A stretch of 64,000 nt of DNA from Haliea sp964022665. GTDB taxonomy: Bacteria; Pseudomonadota; Gammaproteobacteria; Pseudomonadales; Halieaceae. Location: positions 21,827-85,826 of the forward strand of contig CAXIDF010000019.1 of assembly GCA_964022665.1 (NCBI GenBank). The letters are read 5' to 3'. The notes under the pieces were generated by a model. The model did not search any database. It was not told the DNA's origin and saw only the letters and a list, made by a program, of their open reading frames with translations. Shown one piece after another: positions 35,005 through 43,740 of this stretch; the stretch's first letter is position 1; each line of letters opens with the position of its first letter. The translations under genes were made by a program, and so were the position numbers.

Positions 35005-36831
35005 GGTATACGCCCGCTCCTGCAAGGTAGAGGGGAAACCCTCAGCCTCCCGCTGTTTCAGTGCGAGCGCGTCCAGCAGTGAATGGCGCGGCGTGGGAAT
35101 CTGCAGCACGCGCACGTAATAGAACGCGGCCTGCGTCGGGTCGAAATCCGGATCCTGCCAAAGCGCGGCCAGGCGCGGCGCGCCAATACTGTTGTCCCAC
35201 TCGCCTGTGCCCAGATTCACCGTATTGCCCACGGCCGGGAGAACACCCGTCGCATCCGGCTCGCGCGCATCCGACCAGGCGACGTCATAGATACGTTCGT
35301 GCGTATCGCCGGTCGCATCGATCCAGCCCTTGATCACCTGAATACGGTCGAGATTGGCGCCCACCGGGTCACGCGAGGCCTGCACCAGAATCTGGGGGCC
35401 AGCTGCACCCACGGTTGCCGCGAGCTCACCGCCCATGGGCACCCCGGCCGCGGCCGCCGCCTGCCAGTCTTCCGCACTGTCTGTGCCCACCACTGGCAGG
35501 TTCCAGCCCGCGAACAGCCGTACACCGATGCGCGGCCCTGTAGTGGCATAGACTTCACGTCGACGCATTGCTTCCAGTATGGATTCCCGCGTGTTGCTCT
35601 CTGCCCATACCGCTGCGAGCCCCGAGGCGGACATCGCCCAACCACTGGGCCCCTCTTCCTCAGCCCAGCGGTTTGTCTTGTTCTCGGGAATTGAGTCGGT
35701 GGCGAGTTTGCCGTGAAAGTTGTTTTCCTCTGCCGAAGAGAGGCTGGTGTGCGAATCCGTGGAACCGATAAAACCGAGCTGATAAGGGTTTACACCCAAC
35801 GACGCCTCCAGTGCCAGCCCCCGCAACAGCGCCGGGCGCAGGAAGTCGCCCGCGGCGGGGGTGTAGGTACTGGCGCCCTGCTGAATATAAAACGGGTAAT
35901 TCTCGAAATCCGCAAATGCGTCATCGGGTGACAGCGCTGGGTGAGTTTCGGAATCGCCCTTGATCTGCGTGATTTCTGCCACCGGCTCCCAATAACTGCG
36001 CACGCTGGCCAGCTCCTCGCTGAGGGGTTCACCGCGCAGGGTGGTTTCATCGAACATGTAGCCCTTGGAAATATTCGCGTTGTGCGGAATCGCGATAAAG
36101 TCGTCACCGGTTTCTTCGGCAGTGGCGGCCAGCCACTGCCACAGGTCTTCAGGGTACTGGCTGTCGTCCAGGCCAAAAGGCTCGTATTTACGCGCACTGC
36201 GCGCATCCCCATCAGTCATCACCACGCGGTGCAGGTTTGCACCCCCGGGAATCGAACTCCACTCCCAACCGATCAGCGCGGTAAAGCGTCCGGGGTCGTT
36301 GTAGCGATCAGCAGTTTCGGCAATCTGCCGCCAGGTATCCGCCTCCACCGACAACATGGGTGGAATCATGCTGGAACCGACCCGCAGGGTCGCTGCCGCC
36401 TCGCGCGGGTCATCCGTGGACTTGGGCAATACCGACATGAAAAGCTCGCGGCCGCGGCCTGCGTCCACGCGCCGCCGCAGCAGCCAGCCCACAAAATCGG
36501 CCTTGAGTCCATCGACAAATCCCAGCTCCACGCCATCCGAGCCGTTGTAGTAGAGGTGGCGAATAACCCCCATGTATTCCGCGTGGTCAGACACCACCAG
36601 AAAGTCCAGTGGCGTTTCAATCTGCAGCCGCGCATGGTGGTAGGGATGCACCACCGGCAAGCCCTGCGCGTAGCGGTAAGCGGTATCCGGGTCGGCGAGG
36701 AGGTTGTTGTTGGCAAAGGCGTCAGAGGAATAGGTGGTATGCAGGTGTGTATCGCCCCACAGCAGGGTTTTTTCCTGTGCGCTGGCCAGTATCGGCAGAA
36801 GCAACGCAGCGATAAAAAGCAGTCGGCGCAT
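34975..36831 (-). CDS. secreted DUF3604 protein (PHP-like metal-dependent hydrolase)
   Basis: 618 residues with a clear signal peptide (residues 1-18, ending ASAQ). The mature protein opens LLWGDTHLHTTYSSDAF (about 23-39; the G-D-T-H-L-H metal motif of PHP-type phosphoesterases). PLDFLVVSDHAEYMG (about 74-88) and FIAIPHNANIS (about 246-256) carry further His/Asp ligands, and FIGSTDSHTSLSSAEENN cut to GSTDSHTSLSSAE (about 354-366) completes the site. DUF3604 proteins are common in marine Proteobacteria with no fixed substrate. It shares 30 bases with the convergent patatin-like gene and lies 39 bases downstream of the P450 gene, which has the same direction, so it may belong to that operon. 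Confidence 0.9.
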   Translation of the reverse strand: MRRLLFIAALLLPILASAQEKTLLWGDTHLHTTYSSDAFANNNLLADPDTAYRYAQGLPVVHPYHHARLQIETPLDFLVVSDHAEYMGVIRHLYYNGSDGVELGFVDGLKADFVGWLLRRRVDAGRGRELFMSVLPKSTDDPREAAATLRVGSSMIPPMLSVEADTWRQIAETADRYNDPGRFTALIGWEWSSIPGGANLHRVVMTDGDARSARKYEPFGLDDSQYPEDLWQWLAATAEETGDDFIAIPHNANISKGYMFDETTLRGEPLSEELASVRSYWEPVAEITQIKGDSETHPALSPDDAFADFENYPFYIQQGASTYTPAAGDFLRPALLRGLALEASLGVNPYQLGFIGSTDSHTSLSSAEENNFHGKLATDSIPENKTNRWAEEEGPSGWAMSASGLAAVWAESNTRESILEAMRRREVYATTGPRIGVRLFAGWNLPVVGTDSAEDWQAAAAAGVPMGGELAATVGAAGPQILVQASRDPVGANLDRIQVIKGWIDATGDTHERIYDVAWSDAREPDATGVLPAVGNTVNLGTGEWDNSIGAPRLAALWQDPDFDPTQAAFYYVRVLQIPTPRHSLLDALALKQREAEGFPSTLQERAYTSPVWYRPGG

Positions 36832-36870
36832 GGTAGGGATCCCGTTCTTGTTATTGGTGGATGTGCATGC

Positions 36871-38067
36871 TCAGGTGGCCAGCAGGCGCACCGGCATCTG
36901 TTTGAAGGCGTGAATACTGTTGGAGCGGATAAACACCGGTTCGCCTGTCCGTTCCACTCCGGCGAAGGCGCGGAAGAATTCCTCGAAGAAGATCCGCGCC
37001 TCCATGCGCGCCAGGTTGGCGCCAAGGCAGAGGTGAATGCCGTGACCGAAGGCGAGATGCGGATTCGGCGTGCGTGTGATGTCAAAGCGTAGCGGATCAG
37101 CAAACACCTCTTCGTCGAAATTGCCCGAGCTGTACAACATGACCACGCGCGCTCCCTCGCGGATGGGCTGCCCGCGTATCTCCGTATCGCAAGTTGCCGT
37201 GCGGCGGAAGTAATGCAGCGGGCAGGTCCAGCGCAACATTTCTTCAACCGCCAGCGGCAATGCACTGGGATTGGCCGCGAGCTGTCGATACAGGCCCGGG
37301 GTGCGCAGTAGCTGGTCCATACCAGAGCTGATCAGGCCTCGCGTGGTTTCGTTGCCGGCAACTGCGAGCTGTACAAAGAGTGAGGCGAACTCCATCTCCG
37401 ATACGGTGTGGCCGTCGATCTCCTGATTGACCAGTAGCGAAACGAGGTCCTCTCCCTTGCCGTCGCGGCGCTCAGCCGCCAGCGAGTAACCGTAGCTGCC
37501 CATGTCAATCGACGCCTGCGTGACCTCCTGCGGAGTACCACCCAGGTCCGGGTCCGAGCCGGAGGTTTGCACGTCGGACCAGTGCCGTATCTGTGGCCAC
37601 ATGTCTTCGGGAATATCGAGCAGCGAGCAGATCACCGCAGTCGGCAGGTCGCCTGCCAGGTCATCGACGAAATTGATTTCCGTGTCACAGCGCGCATTGG
37701 CCATGATGCGCCGGGCAATCTCGCGCACCCGCGGCTCCAGCTCGGCCAGGCGGCGCGAGGTAAAGCGGGTAATCACCGCGCGGCGGATGGGCCCATGATT
37801 GGGCGGATCCATACCCAGCAATTGGTTCTGCACCATGCCCAGAATATCCGGCGGCATGTCGTCCACCATGACAAAACCGCGCTGGGCAGAGAAGGTCTTG
37901 AAGTCACGGGACACGGCAACAATATCGGCATGCTTGCTCAGCACCCAGTAACCACCTCCGTCGGGGTGGGAGTGCCAGTACACCGGCGCGTGCTCGCGCA
38001 GCCAGGCGAACTGGGCGTGCGGTATGCCCCGCATGTAGGCGTCGGGGCTGTAGATATCAATCTCCAT
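36871..38067 (-). CDS. cytochrome P450
   Basis: 398 residues from the ATG at 38067, one base after the cupin stop. The haem loop is FGHGIHLCLGANLAR with Cys347 as iron ligand. The I-helix oxygen motif is AVAGNETTRGL (about residue 238), the K-helix is EEMLRW (ExxR type, about 276) and the B-C region has GMDPPNHGPIRRAV. It is a soluble bacterial class I P450, resembling the CYP125/142-type steroid and terpene hydroxylases, and needs ferredoxin and reductase from elsewhere. Translation is coupled to the cupin gene. Substrate is not predictable from sequence alone. Confidence 0.95.
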   Translation of the reverse strand: MEIDIYSPDAYMRGIPHAQFAWLREHAPVYWHSHPDGGGYWVLSKHADIVAVSRDFKTFSAQRGFVMVDDMPPDILGMVQNQLLGMDPPNHGPIRRAVITRFTSRRLAELEPRVREIARRIMANARCDTEINFVDDLAGDLPTAVICSLLDIPEDMWPQIRHWSDVQTSGSDPDLGGTPQEVTQASIDMGSYGYSLAAERRDGKGEDLVSLLVNQEIDGHTVSEMEFASLFVQLAVAGNETTRGLISSGMDQLLRTPGLYRQLAANPSALPLAVEEMLRWTCPLHYFRRTATCDTEIRGQPIREGARVVMLYSSGNFDEEVFADPLRFDITRTPNPHLAFGHGIHLCLGANLARMEARIFFEEFFRAFAGVERTGEPVFIRSNSIHAFKQMPVRLLAT

Positions 38068-38068
38068 G

Positions 38069-38515
38069 TCAGCCCACCAGCACATTAGGGCGCGGCAAGC
38101 CCTGCTGCTCACACATGGCAAGATAGAACTCCAGGGTCAGAGCACCATCGGTCACCGAGGTGATGTTTCCGGCCTCGTCGAGGTTGATGTTGGAGCCAGT
38201 CATGTGGAACCAGACCCGCGTGTTGTCCTCAACACACTGCAGTGTGTGCACTGAGCCCGCAGGCTCGTACAGGAACGACCCTGCGCGATTGACGTAGTCG
38301 TATTCCTTGTACTTCCAGGCACCGCTGGTGGTGAAGCCGTAGACCGGGCCTGTATGACGGTGCGTCTCCACCTCATAACCCGCGTGGAATATATTCTCGA
38401 TCACCCAGATGCCCTCATCAGGCTTGACCTGCAGCACTTTGAGCTGGCTGCCATCACCGATATCGACGAAGGGCAGATCGTGGTTGCCGATGTGCACGGC
38501 GAGCGGCATTTTCAT
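38069..38515 (-). CDS. cupin-domain protein (dihydroxyacetophenone dioxygenase-like)
   Basis: 148 residues from the ATG at 38515, which has ggag 7 bases upstream; the frame extends to 38557. It has two cupin motifs: EVETHRHTGPVYGFTTSG (His-X-His, about 48-65) and FLYEPAGSVHTLQC (about 79-92, His). Together they resemble 2,4'-dihydroxyacetophenone dioxygenase-family cupins, which bind Fe(II) and cleave a C-C bond; many family members have other activities. It is the first gene of a pair with the P450, separated by one base, so the two may oxidise the same compound in turn. A perfect palindrome lies just upstream. Confidence 0.86.
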   Translation of the reverse strand: MKMPLAVHIGNHDLPFVDIGDGSQLKVLQVKPDEGIWVIENIFHAGYEVETHRHTGPVYGFTTSGAWKYKEYDYVNRAGSFLYEPAGSVHTLQCVEDNTRVWFHMTGSNINLDEAGNITSVTDGALTLEFYLAMCEQQGLPRPNVLVG

Positions 38516-38534
38516 GAGAGGGCTCCACTGCATA

Positions 38535-38557
38535 GTGTTGGACGTTAATGCCAACAC
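38535..38557 (-). promoter_or_regulatory. palindrome GTGTTGG-N9-CCAACAC upstream of the cupin-P450 pair
   Basis: Arms 38535-38541 and 38551-38557 are perfectly complementary with 9 bases between them. The centre is 31 bases before the cupin ATG, fitting an operator for a dimeric regulator or a hairpin in the leader. No regulator gene lies next to it. Confidence 0.55.
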
Positions 38558-38763
38558 GGGTGACTATTGATTATTAGCTGAGGATACTGTGTGCCTGTGC
38601 CGGCAACAAGTAGGGCAACAGCCCGCCCTGCGGGCCGCACCGCCCCAGCCCATGAAACTCACGCGCCTGCATGCTCGGGCGACAAGCGACGATGCAGCGG
38701 CTGCCGTTGGATGGCGGCGTGGAACGGCGTATGGTTCCCTTATTACCCACCTTCAGGATCATC

Positions 38764-39567
38764 ATGCCCAGCATCAGCAGCCTGTTGAACAGTCTTGCCA
38801 ATCAGGTGTGGAGCATCAGTCCCGGCTCGCGTGCAACACTGCGGGGCCGCGAGGTCAAACTGATCGCGCACCGGGGCGCACACGGTCCCGGCATTGCTGA
38901 GGAAAATACCGCAGCCGCTTTCGCACACTGCGTAACGGCGGGTGTCTGGGCGGTGGAGACCGACATCCGGCTGACCGCCGACGGGCATCCCGTGATCTAC
39001 CACGACCCCCATTGCGGACGCCTGCACGGCAGGCCCGAGTTAACGATTGCGCACAGCACCCTGGCCGAACTGCGTGCAGCGGTGCCAGCACTTGTCACGC
39101 TGGCCGAGCTGGTGCACGACTTCGCGGGCAAGGTGCACCTGATGCTGGAAGTGAAGGAGTCGTGGCGTGAGCGCCCCGCCTACCCGCAGCGGATCATGGA
39201 TTGCCTGGCGGGGCTGGAACCCGTGCGAGACTTCCATCTGCTCTCCCTGGTGCCCGATCACCTGCAGGGATTTCCCGACCTGCCGAGCGCGGCGTGCGTG
39301 GACGTCGCCTGGATGAACACAGGGCGCATCATTGCCGAGAATGCCGCACTGGGCCACGGCGGCCTTGCCGGCTCCTTCGCCCTGCTGGGACGACGGCGCC
39401 TGCAACAGCTGCACGCCGCCGGGCGTACAGTGGGCACCGGTTTTGTGACCCGGCCCGGCGCCCTGCGCCGTGAAGTCTACCGCGGCGCCGACTGGATCTT
39501 CACCGATCACGCGCTCAGGCTGCAAACGCTCATCAACAACGAGCAAAAGGGCGATCGCCGCGGTTGA
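38764..39567 (+). CDS. glycerophosphodiester phosphodiesterase
   Basis: 267 residues from the ATG at 38764 with agga 6 bases upstream; the upstream open frame is not protein-like. GDPD signatures are KLIAHRGAHGPGIAEENTAA cut to LIAHRGAHGPGIAEENT (about 33-49), VETDIRLTADGHPVIYHDP (about 63-81; Glu, Asp and His metal/catalytic residues) and HLMLEVKE (about 122-129). The C-terminal ADWIFTDH completes the TIM barrel. No signal peptide is obvious, so it is cytosolic like UgpQ. It hydrolyses glycerophosphodiesters to glycerol-3-phosphate and an alcohol, which feeds lipid turnover. It is divergent from the cupin gene. Confidence 0.92.
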   Translation: MPSISSLLNSLANQVWSISPGSRATLRGREVKLIAHRGAHGPGIAEENTAAAFAHCVTAGVWAVETDIRLTADGHPVIYHDPHCGRLHGRPELTIAHSTLAELRAAVPALVTLAELVHDFAGKVHLMLEVKESWRERPAYPQRIMDCLAGLEPVRDFHLLSLVPDHLQGFPDLPSAACVDVAWMNTGRIIAENAALGHGGLAGSFALLGRRRLQQLHAAGRTVGTGFVTRPGALRREVYRGADWIFTDHALRLQTLINNEQKGDRRG

Positions 39568-39649
39568 TACGGGCTGTTCATTTGCCAGCACATCGCGCCT
39601 GGCGCAGAATGACCGACCGTACACGCCGCCATGCCGCAGGGAGATATTC

Positions 39650-40096
39650 ATGGCCGATTCCGTCACCGCCCTCGCCAGCATTATCCAGATCGCCGTGGCC
39701 CCGGTATTCCTGCTGGCGGGCATTGCCGGCTTTCTCAACGTTATGTCCGGACGGCTGGGGCGGATTGTCGACCGCGCACGGGTATTGGAGCGACGCGTCA
39801 ACACCGTCAGCGATGACACCCGGCTGGCCATCGTCAGCCGCGAACTGCGCACCCTGTGGCGACGGGTCAAGATCATCAACTGGTCAATCGGTATGTGTAC
39901 CGCCTCTGCCCTTATGGTGTGTGTGGTGGTGGTCAGCCTGTTCATCGGTGACTTCCTGGCAATTCACATTGAAACCTTCGTGGTAATTACTTTCGTGCTC
40001 GGACTGCTGTTGCTGATCGTGGCGCTGGTGCTGTTTCTCAAGGAAGTGCAGCTCGCTACCCGCGTGCTGGTGGCCGGGCTGGAGTACGGCGATTGA
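39650..40096 (+). CDS. DUF2721 membrane protein
   Basis: 148 residues from the ATG at 39650, with agggag 8 bases upstream. There are three hydrophobic helices: about 8-30 (IIQIAVAPVFLLAGIAGFLN), 75-98 (SIGMCTASALMVCVVVVSLF) and 105-130. Between them is a basic loop (GRLGRIVDRARVLERRV, about 33-49) conserved in the DUF2721 family. Function is unknown in all species. It lies between the phosphodiesterase and peptidase genes in the same direction, with gaps of 82 and 49 bases, and may or may not be co-transcribed with them. Confidence 0.9.
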   Translation: MADSVTALASIIQIAVAPVFLLAGIAGFLNVMSGRLGRIVDRARVLERRVNTVSDDTRLAIVSRELRTLWRRVKIINWSIGMCTASALMVCVVVVSLFIGDFLAIHIETFVVITFVLGLLLLIVALVLFLKEVQLATRVLVAGLEYGD

Positions 40097-40145
40097 GCAG
40101 CGCCGCTGACACCGCCTCATTCATATCGCAGGGAGCTCAACTCGC

Positions 40146-41471
40146 GTGAACACTTACTTTCGACTGTTTCTTGTCACCACCTTCTCGTTGTTGTGGGCCG
40201 TGTCTACACAAGCGTCCAGCCCCGAGCCGCAGCCCGCGATGGAGCAGCGCCTGGTGGACCACATTGACCGCCAACAACCGGTCGCACTCGATTTACTGAC
40301 CCGCAGTGTGAACATCAACAGCGGCACCATGAACCTGGCCGGTGTGCGCGAGGTCGGCGATCTGTTCAGTGAGGCCTTCGCGCAACTCGGCTTCACCGTG
40401 GAGTGGGTAGAAGGTGCCAGCTTCCAGCGTGCGGGCCACCTGGTTGCGCGCTATGCCGGTGCCAAGGTGCGTCGCAAGGTGCTGTTGATCGGCCACCTGG
40501 ATACCGTGTTCGAACCGGACAGCCCGTTCCAGCGCTTCACTCGCATCGACGACGAGCACGCTACCGGCCCCGGCATCGCCGACATGAAGGGCGGCAACGT
40601 CATCATGCTGCAGGCGCTATCCGCCTTGCGCGCCAACGGTGTACTGGAGCAACTGGACATCACCGTCGTACTCACCGGTGATGAGGAATTGAGCGGCAAA
40701 CCACTGGCGCTGTCCAAACAGGCCCTGGTTGACGCCGCGCGCTACGCCGACGTGGCACTGGGTTTCGAGAACGGGGACGGCGACTATCGCACCGCCAACG
40801 TATCGCGGCGCGGCAGTGTGAGCTGGCAGCTTGACGTTACCGGCACCCCCGCGCACTCCTCCCAGGTGTTTCGTGAGGACATCGGGTCGGGCGCGATTTA
40901 CGAGGCCGCGCGGATTATCAGCGCCTTCCACGACGACGACGCGCTGCGCGGTGAAGAGTATCTCACCTTCAACCCCGGCCGCATCGCCGGTGGCACCACG
41001 CTGCGCAACAACCCGGTGGACAACACCACCAGCACCTACGGCAAAAGCAACGTAGTCGCAGAATTCGCGCTGGTGGAAGGCGACATTCGCGCCCTGTCGG
41101 CAGAACAACTGACGCGCAGCAAGGCGCGCATGCAGGCCATCGTGGCAGAACACTTGCCCCAGACTACGGCGGAACTCGCCTTCGACGAAGGCTACCCGCC
41201 CATGGCGCCCTCCGCCGGCAATCTGCGCTTGCTGGCGCTCTACTCACAGGTCAGTGAAGACCTGGGCTTCGGGCCGGTAACAGCAGTCAATCCGCTGCGC
41301 GCCGGAGCGGCGGATATTTCCTTCGCCGCAGACCACGTGGACATGGCCATCGACGGCCTGGGCATGAGCGGCAGCGAAGGCCACACGGTCAACGAAACCG
41401 GCTACCTGCCGTCCCTTACCCTGCAGGCCAAGCGCGCCGCCGTGCTGCTCTACCGACTGGCGCAAGAATAG
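40146..41471 (+). CDS. secreted M20 family metallopeptidase (glutamate carboxypeptidase-like)
   Basis: 441 residues from GTG at 40146. A signal peptide covers residues 1-23 (ends STQAS). Metal and catalytic residues are in order: His117 and Asp119 in IGHLDTVFEP, Asp146 in GPGIADMKGG, and Glu180-Glu181 in TGDEELSG. The dimerisation domain at about 215-325 includes GTPAHSSQVF. The protein is closest in layout to carboxypeptidase G2-type M20 enzymes, which remove C-terminal glutamate from peptides or folates in the periplasm. The substrate is inferred only. It is convergent with the aspartate kinase gene, 18 bases apart. Confidence 0.93.
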   Translation: MNTYFRLFLVTTFSLLWAVSTQASSPEPQPAMEQRLVDHIDRQQPVALDLLTRSVNINSGTMNLAGVREVGDLFSEAFAQLGFTVEWVEGASFQRAGHLVARYAGAKVRRKVLLIGHLDTVFEPDSPFQRFTRIDDEHATGPGIADMKGGNVIMLQALSALRANGVLEQLDITVVLTGDEELSGKPLALSKQALVDAARYADVALGFENGDGDYRTANVSRRGSVSWQLDVTGTPAHSSQVFREDIGSGAIYEAARIISAFHDDDALRGEEYLTFNPGRIAGGTTLRNNPVDNTTSTYGKSNVVAEFALVEGDIRALSAEQLTRSKARMQAIVAEHLPQTTAELAFDEGYPPMAPSAGNLRLLALYSQVSEDLGFGPVTAVNPLRAGAADISFAADHVDMAIDGLGMSGSEGHTVNETGYLPSLTLQAKRAAVLLYRLAQE

Positions 41472-41489
41472 CGCGGAGACAGCCCGGCG

Positions 41490-42851
41490 CTAGCCGATGA
41501 AGGCGTTGTAGATGGCGCGCAGCGCCGGAGCGTAATCGTCCGGCGCTACACCCACGATAATATTCAACTCCGAGGCGCCCTGGTTGATCAGCCGCACGTT
41601 CACGCCGGCGGTTGCCAGTGCGCTGAATACCTTCGCCGCAATGCCCGGTGTGCGCGCCATCTCTTCGCCAACTATGGCGATCAGCGCAATGCTCGGCACG
41701 TACTCCAGCTCGTCGGGCTCCAGCGTGCGGCGAATTTCATCCAGCAGGCCGTCGACCCTCCCCTCCAGCCAGCGTGACTCCAGCACCACGCTCACGCTGT
41801 CAATCGCCGAGGGGCAATGCTCAAAGGGAATGTCATTGTGCTCGAGCACACCCAGCAGGCGATACACGAAGCCCACTTCGCGGTTCATCAGGTGCTTGCC
41901 GATGGTGATCATGGCAAAGTTCGACTTGCCCGCTACGCCGGCTATCTGTGTGCTCTGGATAACCTCAGGGGAAAGCTCGGCAACAATGCGCGTACCCGGA
42001 TGTTCCGGCTCGTTCGTATTGCGAATATTGACCGGTATACCCACCTCGCGCACCGGCGCCATGGCTTCGTCGTGCAGGACGCTGGCACCCATGTAGGACA
42101 GTTCGCGAATCTCTGCGTAGGTCACCTCGGCCATGGGCCGGGGGTTGGGCACAATACGCGGATCCGCCATCAACAGCCCGGACACATCGGTCCAGTTTTC
42201 ATACAGCGAGGCATGCGCTGCGCGTGCTGCAACCGCGCCACTGACATCGGAACCACCGCGGGAAAACGTGCGTACTTCGCCTTTTGCATCGCATCCGTAA
42301 AAGCCCGGCACTACGTAACGGCGGGTGCTGTCCTGCAGGCGTGCGCCGAGCAATGCCCAGGTGGCGGGATCAACCAGGCCGTTGCTGCCAATCACCACGC
42401 ATTCCGCGGGCTCGACAAACTCGGCGCCCAGCCATGCCGCCAACAGCAGGCCCGAGAAATGCTCCCCGCGCGATGCCGCAAAATCCGCGCTCACGCCTGC
42501 GGCGAGCTGCGCCCGAAAGTGCTCCAGGTGCTCGTGCATCATCGGCTGCATGCCCAGCTCCTGCTCAATCGCCGCAAAGCGCTCGGCTACCTGGGCAAAC
42601 GGCGCGGAGAAATCGGCGTTCATGCTCGCCGCGTGATGGCAGAGATACAGTAGATCCGTGACCTTGGTATCCTCGCTATCGCGCTTGCCGGGTGCCGAGG
42701 GGACAATGATGCTGCGACGGGGATCCGCCTCGATAATCGCCCGCACCTTGCGCAGCTGTGCCGCGCTCGCCAGGCTGGAACCGCCGAATTTACACACGAT
42801 ACGCTGCTGGGCAGCCGCACTGCCCGCTACTGCCTGATCTAGATCCGTCAC
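41490..42851 (-). CDS. lysC: aspartate kinase
   Basis: 453 residues from GTG at 42851, which has agga 8 bases upstream; the frame is also open to ATG 42896. The kinase domain begins IVCKFGGSSLASAAQLRKV (about 18-36) and includes SRGGSDVSGAVAAR (about 200-213). Two ACT domains follow (about 310-450), with NFAMITIGKHLMN and VNVRLINQGASELNIIVGV. It phosphorylates aspartate, the first step towards lysine, threonine, methionine and aspartate semialdehyde. It is monofunctional, without a fused homoserine dehydrogenase. The symbol is by family role; which isozyme this is cannot be told. It is divergent from the GST gene, with paired direct repeats between them. Confidence 0.92.
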   Translation of the reverse strand: MTDLDQAVAGSAAAQQRIVCKFGGSSLASAAQLRKVRAIIEADPRRSIIVPSAPGKRDSEDTKVTDLLYLCHHAASMNADFSAPFAQVAERFAAIEQELGMQPMMHEHLEHFRAQLAAGVSADFAASRGEHFSGLLLAAWLGAEFVEPAECVVIGSNGLVDPATWALLGARLQDSTRRYVVPGFYGCDAKGEVRTFSRGGSDVSGAVAARAAHASLYENWTDVSGLLMADPRIVPNPRPMAEVTYAEIRELSYMGASVLHDEAMAPVREVGIPVNIRNTNEPEHPGTRIVAELSPEVIQSTQIAGVAGKSNFAMITIGKHLMNREVGFVYRLLGVLEHNDIPFEHCPSAIDSVSVVLESRWLEGRVDGLLDEIRRTLEPDELEYVPSIALIAIVGEEMARTPGIAAKVFSALATAGVNVRLINQGASELNIIVGVAPDDYAPALRAIYNAFIG

Positions 42852-42951
42852 TGCGATAATCCTGTACGCTCGCACACCGCCGTTATGGGGTGCCATAAAG
42901 CCGCACAGTTTACTGCTAGGCAGGGTTTAGCTAAAGAGTCTGCGCTTATGA

Positions 42952-42977
42952 GGTTGCGCTAAACTGGTTGCGCTAAA
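42952..42977. repeat. two 12-bp direct repeats GGTTGCGCTAAA in the lysC/GST divergent region
   Basis: GGTTGCGCTAAA occurs at 42952-42963 and again at 42966-42977, a 14-base period. A looser relative (TTAGCTAAAGAGTCTGCGCT) lies just to the left. It may be a regulator site or a recent small duplication. Confidence 0.8.
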
Positions 42978-43062
42978 GAGGCCCCCGCGCTGCTGGCCCA
43001 CTAACGGCGAAAACGCGTACACTCCTGCACACCAACGACCTCTTACAAAGGATCACAGTCCC

Positions 43063-43734
43063 ATGCTGACACTGCACGGTTTCTCCGCCAGTAATCATAA
43101 CAACATCGTCAAACACTGCCTGCTGCACAACAGCGTGGACGTCACCGAGAACCTGGTTTACCCGGGGGCGCCAGAGCTGCTCGCCGTGAGCCCGGCCGGC
43201 AAGGTACCCGCAATGACCACAGCCAACGGCACGGCGCTTTCCGAAAGCAGCGTGCTGGTGGAGTACATCGAAGACGCCTATCCACAGACGCCGCTGCTGC
43301 CCACAGACCCGGAACAGCGTGCCCTGGTGCGTCAGGTCATGAAGGTGGCGGAGCTGTATCTCGAACTGGCAGGACGACGACTGCTGCCCGCCGTGCTGGC
43401 CAATGCCCCGGTGACGGATGGCGTGAAGGAGGAGGTGCGCGCAACGCTCGACAAGGGCGCCGCCAGCCTGGCGCGTCTGGCCGCGTTCTCGCCCTGGGTG
43501 TGTGGGGCCGACATGACCCTGGCAGACATCTACCTTCGCTACGCGTTGGCCATGCCCAAGCTGGTCGGCCCAGGCCAGCTGCAGTGGGACGTACTGCAGG
43601 CAGTACCCGGCCTCGCGGAATGGGATGCGCGCATGGCGGAAGAAGCGGTGTCGAAGCAGGTGGACGCGGACCAGCAAGCCAATATGGCGGAGTTCATGGA
43701 GTATGTCAGCGCGGCAATACAACGCGGCAAGTAG
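43063..43734 (+). CDS. glutathione S-transferase family protein
   Basis: 223 residues with the GST layout. The N-terminal thioredoxin-like domain (about 1-78) has LTLHGFSASNHNNIVKHCLL cut to HGFSASNHNNIVK, the cis-proline segment SPAGKVPAM (about 45-53) and ALSESSVLVEYIE (about 59-71). The helical C-terminal domain includes GADMTLADIYLRYA (about 147-160), the usual N-capping box. Ser8 or Ser10 could be the thiol-activating residue. It should conjugate or isomerise electrophilic compounds using glutathione in the cytosol. It is monocistronic; its stop is 6 bases from the stop of the convergent acyl-CoA ligase. Confidence 0.92.
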   Translation: MLTLHGFSASNHNNIVKHCLLHNSVDVTENLVYPGAPELLAVSPAGKVPAMTTANGTALSESSVLVEYIEDAYPQTPLLPTDPEQRALVRQVMKVAELYLELAGRRLLPAVLANAPVTDGVKEEVRATLDKGAASLARLAAFSPWVCGADMTLADIYLRYALAMPKLVGPGQLQWDVLQAVPGLAEWDARMAEEAVSKQVDADQQANMAEFMEYVSAAIQRGK

Positions 43735-43740
43735 GGCCCA

